A stretch of 64,000 nucleotides of DNA, taken from NCBI GenBank assembly GCA_009991955.1, contig JAACWS010000021.1, positions 1 to 64,000 on the forward strand, given 5' to 3'. Source of the DNA: Spirochaetales bacterium. Its GTDB lineage: Bacteria; Spirochaetota; Spirochaetia; DSM-27196; Salinispiraceae. Made by a program: the position numbers and the translations under genes. This document shows positions 19,493 to 29,055 of the stretch, one piece after another. The number at the start of each line of letters is the position of its first letter. Within the stretch, counting starts at the first letter, position 1. A model generated the notes under the pieces. That model worked only from the letters and a program-made list of their open reading frames with translations, had not been told where the DNA came from and searched no databases.

Positions 19493-21382
19493 CTACTCCG
19501 TCGTCACACTCTTGGCTAAATTTCGAGGTTGGTCTACGTTTCGTCCTAGTTCCCGGCTCAAATACAAGGCCAGAAGCTGTAAAGGAACTACGGTCAAAAG
19601 GGGCGAAAGAATTTCTGGACACTTTGGTAATCGAATGATGTCGTCGCTTAAGTCCTCGATTTCTTTACTATCGGCGTTGGTAACCGTAATTACGCGGCCT
19701 TTGCGGGCCTTCACTTCTTGGATGTTCGATAACACCTTGTCGAAGGTTTCCCCTTGGGGAGCGATGAACAGCGACGGGGTTTCGTCGTCTACCAGGGCCA
19801 AGGGACCGTGTTTTAGGTTGCCCGCCGAGAAGCCCTCGGCGTGGATATAGGAGAGTTCTTTGAGCTTCAGGGCTCCTTCGCTGGCGACCGCGTGGCTAAT
19901 CCCCCTCCCAAGAAAGAGAAAGCTTCGGGCATACTTGTACTTTCGGGCAATATCTTGGATCTGGGCTGACTGGGCGAGAATTTGGTTAATTTGATTGGGG
20001 ATTTCCTCCAAGGCAGCCAGAAGAGCCTGTCCCTCGCTGGGTGACAGGTGACGAACTCGACCGAAAGCCAGGGCCAACAGGAACATCGAGGTTACCTGTC
20101 CCGTAAAGGCTTTGGTGCTGGCCACCGAAATTTCTGGCCCGGCGTGAATATACACCCCCGCACCACAGGCTCGGGCAATGCTGGATCCGACGGCGTTAAT
20201 AATCCCATAGACCTTACCACCTCGATTTTGAAGCTCCTTAATTGCCAAGAGGGTGTCGAGGGTTTCGCCACTCTGACTTAGGGCAAAATATACGCTGTCT
20301 TCTTGGACCAAGGGATTCGACCACCGCAGCTCGCTGGCATCGACAGCTTGACTCGAAAGGCGAGCCAGGGACTCGAACATTCGTGCACCAATAATGCCCG
20401 CGTTCATGGCGGTTCCCATGCCGATAAAGGTGGCCTGACGAAGCCGGCGCACCGTGGCTCCGTCCATTTCGATACCCCCCAACCGGGCGGTGCCGAAGTC
20501 CCGGTCCAGGCGGCCGCCGTTTCCGTAGGCTCGGCGAATGGACTCGGGTTGTTCGAATATTTCCTTTTCAAGGTAGTCCTCGTATTGGCCTTTGGAGACC
20601 TCGGCGGTGCGAATATCGAGGATTTCGGCTTCCCGACGGATTTCGGTCTGGGTGGCGTCGAAGATGGAAAGGCTGTTGGGAGTAAGAATCGCCAACTCCC
20701 GGTCTTCCATAAAGATTACCTGCCGGGTGTAAGCGGCGAAGGCCAGGGGATCGCTGGCAATGTACCGTCCGTCGGGGCCAATACCTGCCGCCAGAGGACT
20801 ACCGTTTTTAGCAGCGATAAGCAATTCCGGTTGATCGCGAAACATGACAACCAGTCCATAGGTTCCTCGAACTGCCTCCAGGGCTCGGGCTACGGCCTCG
20901 GCGGGGTTACGGTGCTCGAGGGGTATATGCAGGGTCGATGGGGTCGGTGGTTCTTTCTCACTGCTCAGGCGTACGTACTCGATTTCGATGAGGTGGGCCA
21001 GGACCTCCGAGTCGGTTTCGCTGGCGAATTCGATTCCCACCTTTGTAAGGGCGGCCTTGATTTCTTGGTAGTTATCGATAATTCCATTATGGACGACAGC
21101 TACTGAACCCTTGGCACTCACGTGGGGATGGGCGTTGGCATCGGTGACACCGCCGTGGGTAGCCCAACGGGTGTGGGCGATACCCAAATTACCGTTAAGG
21201 GCGGGGTCTACGGCCTCGGAGAGCCGAGAAAGGACTCCAGCCTTTTTTGTTACCCGAATTTTTTTCTTTTGGAGGATTCCAATACCCGAGCTATCGTAGC
21301 CCCGGTATTCGAGTCGTTTCAGTCCGTGCAAGAGAATTTCGGTAACCTCATGGGTTCCGGTGTATCCAATAATTCCACACAT
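19493..21382 (-). CDS. glmS: Glutamine--fructose-6-phosphate aminotransferase (isomerizing)
   Basis: GlmS makes glucosamine-6-phosphate from fructose-6-phosphate and glutamine, the first step toward UDP-GlcNAc and peptidoglycan. The N-terminal class II amidotransferase domain begins MCGIIGYTG with nucleophile Cys2; RWATHGGVTDANAHPH is also diagnostic. Two SIS domains follow (SQSGETLDTL near residue 370; the C-terminal KLKELSYIHAEGFSAGNLKHGPLALVDD). At 629 residues it is about 20 longer than E. coli GlmS, partly through a segment near residue 145 (SSEKEPPTPSTLHIPLEH). It lies 24 bp behind a small hypothetical gene on the same strand and is probably co-transcribed with it. Confidence 0.95.
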   Translation of the reverse strand: MCGIIGYTGTHEVTEILLHGLKRLEYRGYDSSGIGILQKKKIRVTKKAGVLSRLSEAVDPALNGNLGIAHTRWATHGGVTDANAHPHVSAKGSVAVVHNGIIDNYQEIKAALTKVGIEFASETDSEVLAHLIEIEYVRLSSEKEPPTPSTLHIPLEHRNPAEAVARALEAVRGTYGLVVMFRDQPELLIAAKNGSPLAAGIGPDGRYIASDPLAFAAYTRQVIFMEDRELAILTPNSLSIFDATQTEIRREAEILDIRTAEVSKGQYEDYLEKEIFEQPESIRRAYGNGGRLDRDFGTARLGGIEMDGATVRRLRQATFIGMGTAMNAGIIGARMFESLARLSSQAVDASELRWSNPLVQEDSVYFALSQSGETLDTLLAIKELQNRGGKVYGIINAVGSSIARACGAGVYIHAGPEISVASTKAFTGQVTSMFLLALAFGRVRHLSPSEGQALLAALEEIPNQINQILAQSAQIQDIARKYKYARSFLFLGRGISHAVASEGALKLKELSYIHAEGFSAGNLKHGPLALVDDETPSLFIAPQGETFDKVLSNIQEVKARKGRVITVTNADSKEIEDLSDDIIRLPKCPEILSPLLTVVPLQLLALYLSRELGRNVDQPRNLAKSVTTE

Positions 21383-21406
21383 AGGCTCTCCTTTGGGTTT
21401 TATAGA

Positions 21407-21667
21407 CTAGCCGTAGATAGCCCGGCGAATTTGCCGCTGGGTAAGTTTAGGGCCACGAAAGAGGTGGTGTTGGACGTCCTTGGCCAGGTGACGATAGATT
21501 TCTTCGTTCTTGAATCCTTGATCCTGGAGTTCCAGATGCCGGCTGCGGATATACTCCTGGGGATCATCTTGGAAGAAAACCAACAGGTCCTGCCAAAGTT
21601 GTTCCGACAAGTTGGAATCCAGGGCATAGGCCCGGCGTAGATGATCTTTTAGCCGTTCGGGAATCAT
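21407..21667 (-). CDS. Small hypothetical protein upstream of glmS
   Basis: An 86-residue charged protein that I do not recognise. It looks helical, with no membrane segment or metal motif (MIPERLKDHLRRAYALDSNLSEQLWQDLL...). The ATG at 21667 has an AGGTG site 8 nt upstream and a TATAG-containing AT-rich box before that. Codon use matches its neighbours, and it sits 24 bp ahead of glmS, so a shared transcript is likely. Confidence 0.6.
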   Translation of the reverse strand: MIPERLKDHLRRAYALDSNLSEQLWQDLLVFFQDDPQEYIRSRHLELQDQGFKNEEIYRHLAKDVQHHLFRGPKLTQRQIRRAIYG

Positions 21668-21716
21668 AGAAAGCACCTCGCGAACTATAGTATCGGCGAG
21701 GTGGGATAAAATCTTA

Positions 21717-22370
21717 TTATTTGCCCGAAAGCAGGTAGATAATGGTATTTTTTAGTTCTAAGGCCGTAGAAGATAGGTAGGTGGGTACGGGTTTTAGGGC
21801 ATCCAAAGAACGAAAACCCCAGCGAACCCCTGCAAAGGGAAGGTTTGCGGCTATCGCGGTCTCCACATCAACTTCCGTATCGCCTACAAAGACCCTCGGG
21901 AGGGGAGGTAGGTCCTTGGTTATTTCGTTCACCATCCAGGGGTCAGGTTTTTGGGGGAATCCCTTTGTCGCTCCCACAAGGCGATGAAAGACCGGGGGCA
22001 AAAAATGAGATACCAAAGCCTGGGATATTTCTTGGTCTTTGTTTGTGGCGATGGCCAGAGTAAGGCCGGATGCCGCCAGTTCTTGAACAAGCTCGACAAT
22101 TCCCGGGTAGGGTTTGGTGTGAAGGGTCGGGTTGGCCCGATAGGATGTCACCAAGTCTTTTACTACCAGATCGATAACTTGATTTCCCCTTCCAGGGTCG
22201 ATACTATCTTCTACAAGTCGTCGAAGGCCCCGGCCGACCCTTTGACGGCAGGTATCTGGGTCTATACCTTCGATACCGTGGGCAACTAAAGCTGCGTTCA
22301 GGTGATGACGAATTCCTTCGAGGGTATTTAGGAGGGTTCCATCGAGATCGAATATTACTAGTCCATTCAT
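21717..22370 (-). CDS. gph: HAD hydrolase, phosphoglycolate phosphatase-like
   Basis: A 217-residue HAD phosphatase of subfamily IA. Motif I is IFDLDGTLLNT at the N-terminus, motif II AIATNKD (about residue 107), a Lys in GFPQKPDPWM, and motif IV VFVGDTEVDVETA. This order fits phosphoglycolate phosphatase (Gph/PgpB-like), though the family is broad. I chose ATG 22370 because AGAGGTG precedes it; a GTG nine bases upstream is possible. The gene is divergent from pepP, with a GGTCATTG palindrome between them. Confidence 0.8.
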   Translation of the reverse strand: MNGLVIFDLDGTLLNTLEGIRHHLNAALVAHGIEGIDPDTCRQRVGRGLRRLVEDSIDPGRGNQVIDLVVKDLVTSYRANPTLHTKPYPGIVELVQELAASGLTLAIATNKDQEISQALVSHFLPPVFHRLVGATKGFPQKPDPWMVNEITKDLPPLPRVFVGDTEVDVETAIAANLPFAGVRWGFRSLDALKPVPTYLSSTALELKNTIIYLLSGK

Positions 22371-22407
22371 GGGTGGCACCTCTGGAATCTATTTTTTTAC
22401 GTAAATC

Positions 22408-22428
22408 GGTCATTGCGCCGCAATGACC
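22408..22428. repeat. GGTCATTG palindrome, copy C
   Basis: GGTCATTG-CGCCG-CAATGACC, a perfect 8-bp inverted repeat with a 5-bp spacer, lies in the divergent gap between gph (start 22370) and pepP (start 22513). It falls upstream of both genes, as expected for an operator. Confidence 0.65.
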
Positions 22429-22512
22429 TACGGACATCATACTCGTGGAAATAGTAGTTTCCGTAAGGTGCCCGGGACGCAGTATACCAAAAGGATGAGA
22501 AAAGGACAGACA

Positions 22513-24501
22513 ATGAGCAGAGCAGATTCTGAAGTAGTACGGGTTCGGGTAAAAAAAGTGGCGGAATTATTGCAAACCCATAGAGCTTGGGCGTGGATTT
22601 TCCCTTCCGGTGATCCCCACGCTTCTGAGTACCCTGCTCCACCTTGGCAAAGTCGGGCATGGATTTCTGGGTTTCATGGCTCTGCCGGTACCGCAGTGGT
22701 CCTGGCTGATGGTCGGGGAGCCCTCTGGACCGATAGTCGATACTTTTTAGAGGCCTCGGAAATTCTTGCCGACAGCCCCTTTGTCCTCATGAAAGAAGGC
22801 CAAAGTGGTACCCCGGGAATTCAGGAGTGGATTTTCCAGACCGCCAAGACCGCGGGCTACGGGAAGAGTGGTCCCTTGGCCGATGGACCAATTCCTGCCA
22901 CTTCGCCAGTAATCCTCGCCGAAGCTACGGGGATAACTCCAGGCTTTTTGGCCCAGCACGGGCTTTCTTCGGTCACACTGGCTGAAGGAGAATTAAACTC
23001 TATTTGGACCGACCGACCCGCCCTCATCGCCCAGCCAATTCGGGAGTTCTCTGAGAAAGTTGCGGGAAAGAGTCGGGAAAAAAAGATTGAAGAGCTGGTT
23101 TCTGTTTTGGCCTCCGAGGGTGCCGACGGCATGTTAGTTTCCGCCCTCGATGAAATCGCGTGGGTACTGAACCTTCGGGGCGAAGACGTCGAGTATAACC
23201 CGGTGTTTTATGCCTATTTATTTATTGGAAGAAGCCCGGTTGGTTCCTCCTCGGCAGGATCTTCGACCTCGCAGGCTCCTGCCGCCGCCAAACCAAAATC
23301 GCTTGCCTACGGCTTTGAAGCACCCCAAACCGAAGACCCTGGGGCTGAACTTTGGGCGACGGTTGGCGATTATTCCAGTCTGCTTTTTACCCAGGATGAG
23401 CGATTGACTCCCGAAGTACGTCGGGCCTTGGGTCGGGCGGAGGTAGGAATTCTTCCTTACGAGGATTGTCAGCCCTGGCTGGCGGGACCGGGGTCGAAGA
23501 AAAAGATCTGGTATAACCCCAGCCAAATTTCTGCAGGTTTTGCCCAAACCCTTACCGAAAACGCCAAGGGTTCGATTGCAAAAGAGTTACCTATTACCCT
23601 AGCAAAGGCGAAAAAGACTCCTGCGGAGGTTTCGTCTCTTCGATCGTGTATGGTGGAAGATGGCGAGTCCTTGGTGCGGGCCTTCGCGTGGATAGAATCA
23701 TCGATTGCTAAGGGCTCTGTTCTCTCCGAGGCCGAGATTGCCGAGAAGATTGGGTCATTCCGGTCCCAAATTGCCGGGTATAGGGGCGAGAGTTTCCACG
23801 CGATTGTAGGTTTTGCCCGCAATGGGGCAATTATCCATTACCGACCCGAAGAGCCCGGTTGTGCTCGGGTCGGCAAGCCCGGGGACCGGGGACTTTTACT
23901 CATCGACTGCGGTGGCCAGTTCGACTCGGGGACAACCGACGTTACGCGGACCCTGGTCATTGGCGTCCCTACTGCCGAAGAGAAGGAGCGTTATACCCTG
24001 GTCCTCAAGGGGCACGTTGCCCTGTCCCGGGCCCGGTTTCCCGTGGGCACAGTGGGGACCCAACTAGATACCTTCGCTCGTCAGGCCCTGTGGGAGCGAG
24101 GACTAAACTACGGTCACGGTACAGGCCACGGGGTCGGTTTTGCAATGAACGTGCACGAGGGTCCGGCGCGCATTAGCCCGGTCCCTAACCCAGCCCCCTT
24201 GGCGGCCGGAATGGTCATGTCCAATGAGCCGGGTTTCTATAAGAACGGCTCCTACGGTATTCGCATAGAAAATCTTGTGGCTGTCCGCCCGGTGTCGACT
24301 CCCGGATTTGATGGATTTTTGGAATTTGAAACCCTTACCATCGCCCCTTACGAGCCTGAACTCATTGACCGCTCACTACTGACCCCAGCAGAAATTGAGT
24401 GGGTAAACGAATACCACCGATGGGTGTACGATGCCTTAGCACCGGGACTCAACGGGGAGGCCCTGGGGTACCTGGAGAAGAAAACCGTGCCATTGGAGTA
24501 G
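22513..24501 (+). CDS. pepP: Xaa-Pro aminopeptidase (M24 family)
   Basis: A 662-residue metallopeptidase removing N-terminal residues before proline. It has the long three-domain form: two creatinase-like N-terminal domains (about residues 15-180 and 190-350) and a C-terminal pita-bread catalytic domain (about 370-590). The metal ligands are visible in DCGGQFDSGTTDVTRT, HGTGHGVGFAMNVHE and SNEPGFY, with a further Glu in IRIENL. Near residue 245 there is a low-complexity Ser/Ala insert (GSSSAGSSTSQAPAAAKP) unlike typical family members. ATG 22513 has AAAGGA upstream. No signal peptide is seen, so it is cytoplasmic. Confidence 0.9.
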   Translation: MSRADSEVVRVRVKKVAELLQTHRAWAWIFPSGDPHASEYPAPPWQSRAWISGFHGSAGTAVVLADGRGALWTDSRYFLEASEILADSPFVLMKEGQSGTPGIQEWIFQTAKTAGYGKSGPLADGPIPATSPVILAEATGITPGFLAQHGLSSVTLAEGELNSIWTDRPALIAQPIREFSEKVAGKSREKKIEELVSVLASEGADGMLVSALDEIAWVLNLRGEDVEYNPVFYAYLFIGRSPVGSSSAGSSTSQAPAAAKPKSLAYGFEAPQTEDPGAELWATVGDYSSLLFTQDERLTPEVRRALGRAEVGILPYEDCQPWLAGPGSKKKIWYNPSQISAGFAQTLTENAKGSIAKELPITLAKAKKTPAEVSSLRSCMVEDGESLVRAFAWIESSIAKGSVLSEAEIAEKIGSFRSQIAGYRGESFHAIVGFARNGAIIHYRPEEPGCARVGKPGDRGLLLIDCGGQFDSGTTDVTRTLVIGVPTAEEKERYTLVLKGHVALSRARFPVGTVGTQLDTFARQALWERGLNYGHGTGHGVGFAMNVHEGPARISPVPNPAPLAAGMVMSNEPGFYKNGSYGIRIENLVAVRPVSTPGFDGFLEFETLTIAPYEPELIDRSLLTPAEIEWVNEYHRWVYDALAPGLNGEALGYLEKKTVPLE

Positions 24502-24603
24502 ATCGAGCCCGGATGTTCCCTTGGCATACGGTCCCAGAGGCTAAAAGTTCCCAACGTGACCTTCGAGCTCTATGGGTATCAAAAGGGTCGCCGCGACTTG
24601 GTT

Positions 24604-26076
24604 CTATAGTCGGTGTATTTCTGTTGATTCAAATATCCTCTCGTCGGAACATACTCTAAGGAATTTTCCCGACCCGATTCGCACATTCCGCAGCCCCACC
24701 GTTTTTGGTAGCTCATAGGGATAGGCCTGCTCCGGTGAAGGGTTCGCCCCTTCGTAGGGTCGGGAGAAGAGAAAGATTGGCCAATCGTCGGGACAAAACC
24801 GGTCGTCGATATCAAGATCTTCTATTTCGACCCTTTCAGGCATCGAACAAGGGTACCCAAAGTCGTGGTTCCCCGAATTGCTCCCGAAAATAAGGTGGGA
24901 CTCCCTTTCCATTTCGGGGGTTGCAGGCCCATCTTCCGGATCCACTATCCAGGTACACCCCCGGATAATGACCCGCCCTTCCCAGGTACTTCCATAATCC
25001 TCCCGAAACCGCAAGAAACTCCGGCTCTTGAGCCTGACGTTCTCGAGTAAAATTGAACCCTTCCCAATGGCATTTATCCCCTGGTGGCCCAGTTGAGTAT
25101 TGCGAATGATATAGGTCCCAGACACCCCCATGTGGGCGTCTATCCGCGACAGATGGCAGTTCTCGACGCGAATGTTTTTACAGAAGTTTGAGGCAAATAC
25201 CCCCCACCGGGTTTTGTCGTCGATGTGGTTCATTCGGCAATTTTCGAGGGTGAGGTTGATTACCTGATTGGCGTGCAGGTCGTAGGAGCCCATTTTTACC
25301 GGGAGGTTTGCTCGGCCGATGGTGGTGTAAATCTTGTGGCCAGTACTAAAACAGTTCTGAAAACGGATATTGGCGCACTTCTCTGCCGATAGGAATCCTC
25401 GGTAGGGCGATCCCGTCGACCCCTCTGCGATCACGCAGTGGCTTAGGCCATCAATGGTGGTGTTCGAACGACCAATATCGATTCCTCGGCTGTTGTAGTT
25501 ATAGACCGACTTGGCCTGGTTGGCGATAGTCGTAAAAATACCGCCCTGAATCGTTAGAGTCTCGGACTCCAGAGGCCAGGTCACGGCTTCGGTTACATGG
25601 TCATAGTTCCAGTCGATCGGGGATAAAATACTGCCGTCGGGGTCGACCAAAAAACAGTCGGTGGTGTCTTCGCCGGGGCTTGGATTGAGGCCATACCGAA
25701 TGAATTTTTTTTCTTTAGAATTTGACACCAAAATATAACTAGTGGTTTTTGGGTAGAACTCGAGTTTGGTCTGATTTTTCTCCAGGGATTCCAATGAAAA
25801 TTCTTGGGGTTCTGAAATCCGGGGAACGAGAAAGCAGGGGGTGGCAAAATCCTCGACCCCTCTATCGTCGATGACAAAACGGGTAGTGCTCCAGTCGGTG
25901 TCGGTTTTTATAACCGCCGTCAGGGCCCCACCACCGATGTAATATTCAGCGGTAGGTTTGGTTCTTATAGGTAGCCCCCGGGTATTTGCATACTCGTGGG
26001 CGGCGATAATTGCCTCTTGGTCATCGGCGATGCCGTCACCGATTGCACCAAAGTCTTCGTAGGATACAAAGGTCAT
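24604..26076 (-). CDS. Parallel beta-helix protein, pectate-lyase/glycosyl-hydrolase-28-like, cytoplasmic
   Basis: A 490-residue protein starting with the Pectate_lyase_3-like segment FVSYEDFGAIGDGIADDQEAIIAAHEYAN, common in polygalacturonase/rhamnogalacturonase relatives, followed by repeating beta-helix strands (VINLTLENCRMNHI, KNIRVENCHLSRI, SILLENVRLKS, RVIIRGCTWIV). It has no signal peptide, so it should act in the cytoplasm on imported oligosaccharides. I cannot identify the catalytic residues or confirm a lyase or hydrolase. Its ATG overlaps the GH88 stop by four bases, making it the last gene of the uronate-oligosaccharide operon. Confidence 0.72.
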   Translation of the reverse strand: MTFVSYEDFGAIGDGIADDQEAIIAAHEYANTRGLPIRTKPTAEYYIGGGALTAVIKTDTDWSTTRFVIDDRGVEDFATPCFLVPRISEPQEFSLESLEKNQTKLEFYPKTTSYILVSNSKEKKFIRYGLNPSPGEDTTDCFLVDPDGSILSPIDWNYDHVTEAVTWPLESETLTIQGGIFTTIANQAKSVYNYNSRGIDIGRSNTTIDGLSHCVIAEGSTGSPYRGFLSAEKCANIRFQNCFSTGHKIYTTIGRANLPVKMGSYDLHANQVINLTLENCRMNHIDDKTRWGVFASNFCKNIRVENCHLSRIDAHMGVSGTYIIRNTQLGHQGINAIGKGSILLENVRLKSRSFLRFREDYGSTWEGRVIIRGCTWIVDPEDGPATPEMERESHLIFGSNSGNHDFGYPCSMPERVEIEDLDIDDRFCPDDWPIFLFSRPYEGANPSPEQAYPYELPKTVGLRNVRIGSGKFLRVCSDERIFESTEIHRL

Positions 26077-27185
26077 TTTTGAGTCAGGTCCCTCAATCGA
26101 GTTAATGCCTCGAGGAAGTAATAATCACCATAAATGATACTAATGTGCTGTCGCCCTTTGTGGGTACTCGAGCCGTAGGCTTCGGATCCTTTGTCCAAGA
26201 GGTAATCGACGTCGGGACTCGGATTGTAGGCCTTGGTTCTGAGGGCTTCCAAAAGCTGCCTAGCCCCATTCAGGTACAGGGCTTTTTCGTACGGGAGTAC
26301 AAAAGACGCAATCGCCAACATTCCACTGGCCGCAATGGCCCCAGCAGTAGTGTCGTAGAAGACCGGGGTCGCCGGAGCCCGGAAATCGAGTAAGGGCAGG
26401 TAGTCGGTCTGGGCAGCGTTAGCCAAGAAGTAGTGGGCCACCCGCTTCGCCGCATCCAGGTGCCGCTGTTCACCGGTAGAACGATACAGCTCGGCAAATC
26501 CGTGTACGGCCCAACTTTGCCCTCGAGACCAGGATGAGCCTTTCTCGTATCCCTGTCCCCCAATGGAGTCAATTTTTGCACCGGTCTGGGGGTCGTAGAC
26601 TACAATGTGTTCTACCGAACCATCGGGTCGAATAAAATTCTCCAAGGTCTTGTCCCCGTGGGCCCGGGCAATTTTTGCGTACCGGCTGTACCCGGTCTCT
26701 TCGGTGGCAAACCACAAAAGGGGCAGGTTCATCATGGTATCGATGATGGACCAGCTTTCCTTCTCCTTGCTGTTCCAGGCAATAATAAAGTTGCAATCCA
26801 GGTCATATCGGGAGGCCAGGAATTTTGCCGCTGTAAGAACCCGCTCTCGGCTAGCTGGGTCTTTTGTCATTTGGTAATGTTTTCCTGCGCTGAGGTACCA
26901 CATAAATCCAACATCGTGGTGTATGCCTTCCGAATCCGAAAGAACAGGATCGAGCTTCTCTATTGCTAACTTTGCCTTGTCCAGGAATATTGGATCTTTA
27001 GTCAGGGTATAGAGATCGAGAAGGTAAGCGGGCCAAAATCCATTGGTCCACCAGCTGGCTTGTTCTTCGAATTTATCGACAAACCTTCCGTTTTCGGTGG
27101 TATAGGCGATAATGTTTCCCGTCCGGGCCAGAACGGTTTTCATCTTGTCCCCAATTTGGGGGAGTAACTGAGTTAGTTGTTCCAT
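26073..27185 (-). CDS. Unsaturated glucuronyl hydrolase (GH88)
   Basis: A 370-residue (alpha/alpha)6-barrel enzyme of family GH88, which removes the unsaturated uronic acid left by polysaccharide lyases. Two family positions are visible: Asp in HHDVGFMWYLS and Asp in SIIDTMMNLPLLWFA, the pair that hydrates the double bond in known members. The substrate-binding run GQGYEKGSSWSRGQSWAVHG is also present. There is no signal peptide. It sits between the ABC permeases (10 bp) and the beta-helix gene (four-base overlap), so imported unsaturated uronyl oligosaccharides are the likely substrate. GH105 is an alternative but fits less well. Confidence 0.87.
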   Translation of the reverse strand: MEQLTQLLPQIGDKMKTVLARTGNIIAYTTENGRFVDKFEEQASWWTNGFWPAYLLDLYTLTKDPIFLDKAKLAIEKLDPVLSDSEGIHHDVGFMWYLSAGKHYQMTKDPASRERVLTAAKFLASRYDLDCNFIIAWNSKEKESWSIIDTMMNLPLLWFATEETGYSRYAKIARAHGDKTLENFIRPDGSVEHIVVYDPQTGAKIDSIGGQGYEKGSSWSRGQSWAVHGFAELYRSTGEQRHLDAAKRVAHYFLANAAQTDYLPLLDFRAPATPVFYDTTAGAIAASGMLAIASFVLPYEKALYLNGARQLLEALRTKAYNPSPDVDYLLDKGSEAYGSSTHKGRQHISIIYGDYYFLEALTRLRDLTQK

Positions 27186-27195
27186 AATTTCTTCC

Positions 27196-28074
27196 TTATC
27201 CTTTTATTGCACCAATCATGACACCCTTGGCAAAGTACTTCTGCAAAAAGGGATAGACGGTGAGTATTGGGAGAGTCGAGACGATAATGGTAGCGTAGCG
27301 TATACCCTCGGACAGGAACGCTGCGTCATCATTCGCCGATCCTTGGGTCATGGTTGATAAGTCGTTCAATATAAGTATTTCCCGTAAAATAAGCTGCAAG
27401 GGAAAAACCTCGCGGCTTCGAATGAATACCGATGCCCAAAACCACCCATTCCAAATTCCTACCCCGTAATACAGGACCATAACCGCGATGACTGCTTTAC
27501 TGAGGGGCATGACTATCCGGGAGTAAATCGTAAAGTGGCTTGCTCCATCCATTCTTGCGGACTCTTCGAGGGATACGGGAATAGCTAGGAAGGAAGTACG
27601 CATAATGATGAGGTTATAGGCACTCACCGCGAAGGGGAAAACCACCGACATGAGGTTGTTAATGAGTCCCAGATCCCTTACAACCAGATACAAGGGAATC
27701 ATTCCACCGGCAAAAAACATAGTAAAGCTAACAAAAAACATAAACGGATTTCTAAGGCCGAAGGTCTTCCTTGAAAGCACGTACGCCCCCAGGGATGTGA
27801 GAATTACCTGCAGTGGGACACCTACTATCAGGATAAAGAGGGTATTTTGGTAGCCAATAAGAATGTTCGGATTCGTAGAAACCGAACGATAGGCGTCCAG
27901 GTTTGCCTGCCCTATCGGGAAAAAGAGGAGTCCCCGATTTGTCATAAGTGCTTGGCCGTCGCTTATGGAACCAATAAGGACGTGCCACATTGGGTACAGG
28001 GTAACAAAGGTAAGAAGGGCGAGAAATACATAATTAAAAAACTGAAAAACCTTATATTCGATTGATTCTTTCAT
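27196..28074 (-). CDS. ABC sugar transporter permease (CUT1, LplC/YtcP type)
   Basis: A 292-residue inner-membrane permease with six predicted segments. The EAA loop reads ESARMDGASHFTIYSRIVMPLSKAV at about residue 180, as in binding-protein-dependent sugar permeases. It ends MIGAIKG, the usual C-terminus of the LplC/YtcP group that imports oligosaccharides (often uronate-containing) in Firmicutes and spirochaetes. Thirteen bases separate it from the other permease. No ATPase gene is present in this locus; such systems commonly use a shared MsmX-type ATPase encoded elsewhere. Confidence 0.9.
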   Translation of the reverse strand: MKESIEYKVFQFFNYVFLALLTFVTLYPMWHVLIGSISDGQALMTNRGLLFFPIGQANLDAYRSVSTNPNILIGYQNTLFILIVGVPLQVILTSLGAYVLSRKTFGLRNPFMFFVSFTMFFAGGMIPLYLVVRDLGLINNLMSVVFPFAVSAYNLIIMRTSFLAIPVSLEESARMDGASHFTIYSRIVMPLSKAVIAVMVLYYGVGIWNGWFWASVFIRSREVFPLQLILREILILNDLSTMTQGSANDDAAFLSEGIRYATIIVSTLPILTVYPFLQKYFAKGVMIGAIKG

Positions 28075-28087
28075 TTGACTTTACCCT

Positions 28088-29002
28088 TTACCACAGACTC
28101 GTTTCACTGAACCGTTTACTCAACTTGTTGGCCAATAAAAGCATGAGGAAGTTGATTAACGAATTAAAGAGACCGACCGCCGTGCTGTAACTGAAGTTCA
28201 TTTCCAAAAGTCCTGTCCGATAGACCAGGGTCGAGATGACATCGGCAACGCTGTAGGTCGAAGGACTGTACATAAGAATGATCTTCTCAAACCCAACAGT
28301 GAACAGACGACCCATTCGTAGAATAAGTAGGATCATGATCGTACTCTGAATACTTGGAAGGGTTATATGGATGGTCTGTTTCCATCGGTTGGCCCCGTCG
28401 ATTTTTGCTGCTTCATAGAGCTCGGGATCCACTCCCGAAAGGGCAGCTAAATAGATAATCGAATTCCAACCTATGGTCTGCCAAACCTCGCTGACGACAA
28501 AGAGAGTTCGAAAGTACTCGGGAAATTGAAGCAGAGGTCTTCGTTGAACCCCGAAGAAGCTGAGCATATCGTTAACTACCCCATCGGTAAGGGTAAATTC
28601 CCGAAGCAAACCAATAATGACTACCAGGGAAATAAAGTGAGGTAGATAGGTGATAGTTTGAACCGAGTTCTTAAACCACCGAAGTTTTACCTCGTTGAGT
28701 AGGAGCGCCAGTATTATCGGAGCCGGAAATCCAAAGAGTAACGAGAGAGCGCTAATGGCAAAGGTGTTGATAACAACCCGGGAAAAAAAGACGCTATTAA
28801 AAAATCGTACAAAGTGGACAAACCCGACCCAGGGGCTCCCGGTAAAGCCTTTGGCTGGAGTGTAGTTTTTAAAGGCAATGGTAGCTCCATACATGGGGAT
28901 GTAATGGAACACGATAAAATATACGACAACGGGAAGGAGCATGAGAAGAAGCTCTTTGTCTCGGTGGAAGCCCGTCCGTAATTTGTAGGGAAGTTTTTTC
29001 AT
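28088..29002 (-). CDS. ABC sugar transporter permease (CUT1, LplB/YteP type)
   Basis: A 304-residue permease, partner of the following one. The EAA motif YEAAKIDGANRWKQTIHITLPSI lies around residue 195, and the N-terminal LLMLLPVVVYFIVFHYIPMYGATIAFKNY segment is typical of LplB/YteP proteins. I chose ATG 29002 (GAGGTATTTCG upstream). The frame continues further upstream but would run through the GGTCATTG palindrome and the terminator that separates it from the solute-binding protein gene. Together with 27196 and 29097 it forms the importer of this locus. Confidence 0.9.
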   Translation of the reverse strand: MKKLPYKLRTGFHRDKELLLMLLPVVVYFIVFHYIPMYGATIAFKNYTPAKGFTGSPWVGFVHFVRFFNSVFFSRVVINTFAISALSLLFGFPAPIILALLLNEVKLRWFKNSVQTITYLPHFISLVVIIGLLREFTLTDGVVNDMLSFFGVQRRPLLQFPEYFRTLFVVSEVWQTIGWNSIIYLAALSGVDPELYEAAKIDGANRWKQTIHITLPSIQSTIMILLILRMGRLFTVGFEKIILMYSPSTYSVADVISTLVYRTGLLEMNFSYSTAVGLFNSLINFLMLLLANKLSKRFSETSLW

Positions 29003-29025
29003 TCGAAATACCTCGTAATGAGTTG

Positions 29026-29046
29026 GGTCATTGCGGTGCAATGACC
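29026..29046. repeat. GGTCATTG palindrome, copy D
   Basis: GGTCATTG-CGGTG-CAATGACC, a perfect 8-bp inverted repeat with a 5-bp spacer, lies between the terminator behind the solute-binding protein gene and the first permease gene, 24 bp before the permease start. Confidence 0.65.
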
Positions 29047-29055
29047 GCCTTACAT

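Noticed and set aside
20303-21106. A 267-codon plus-strand frame inside glmS
   Set aside because: It is an antisense shadow of a strongly conserved glmS sequence and has no ribosome site or domain.
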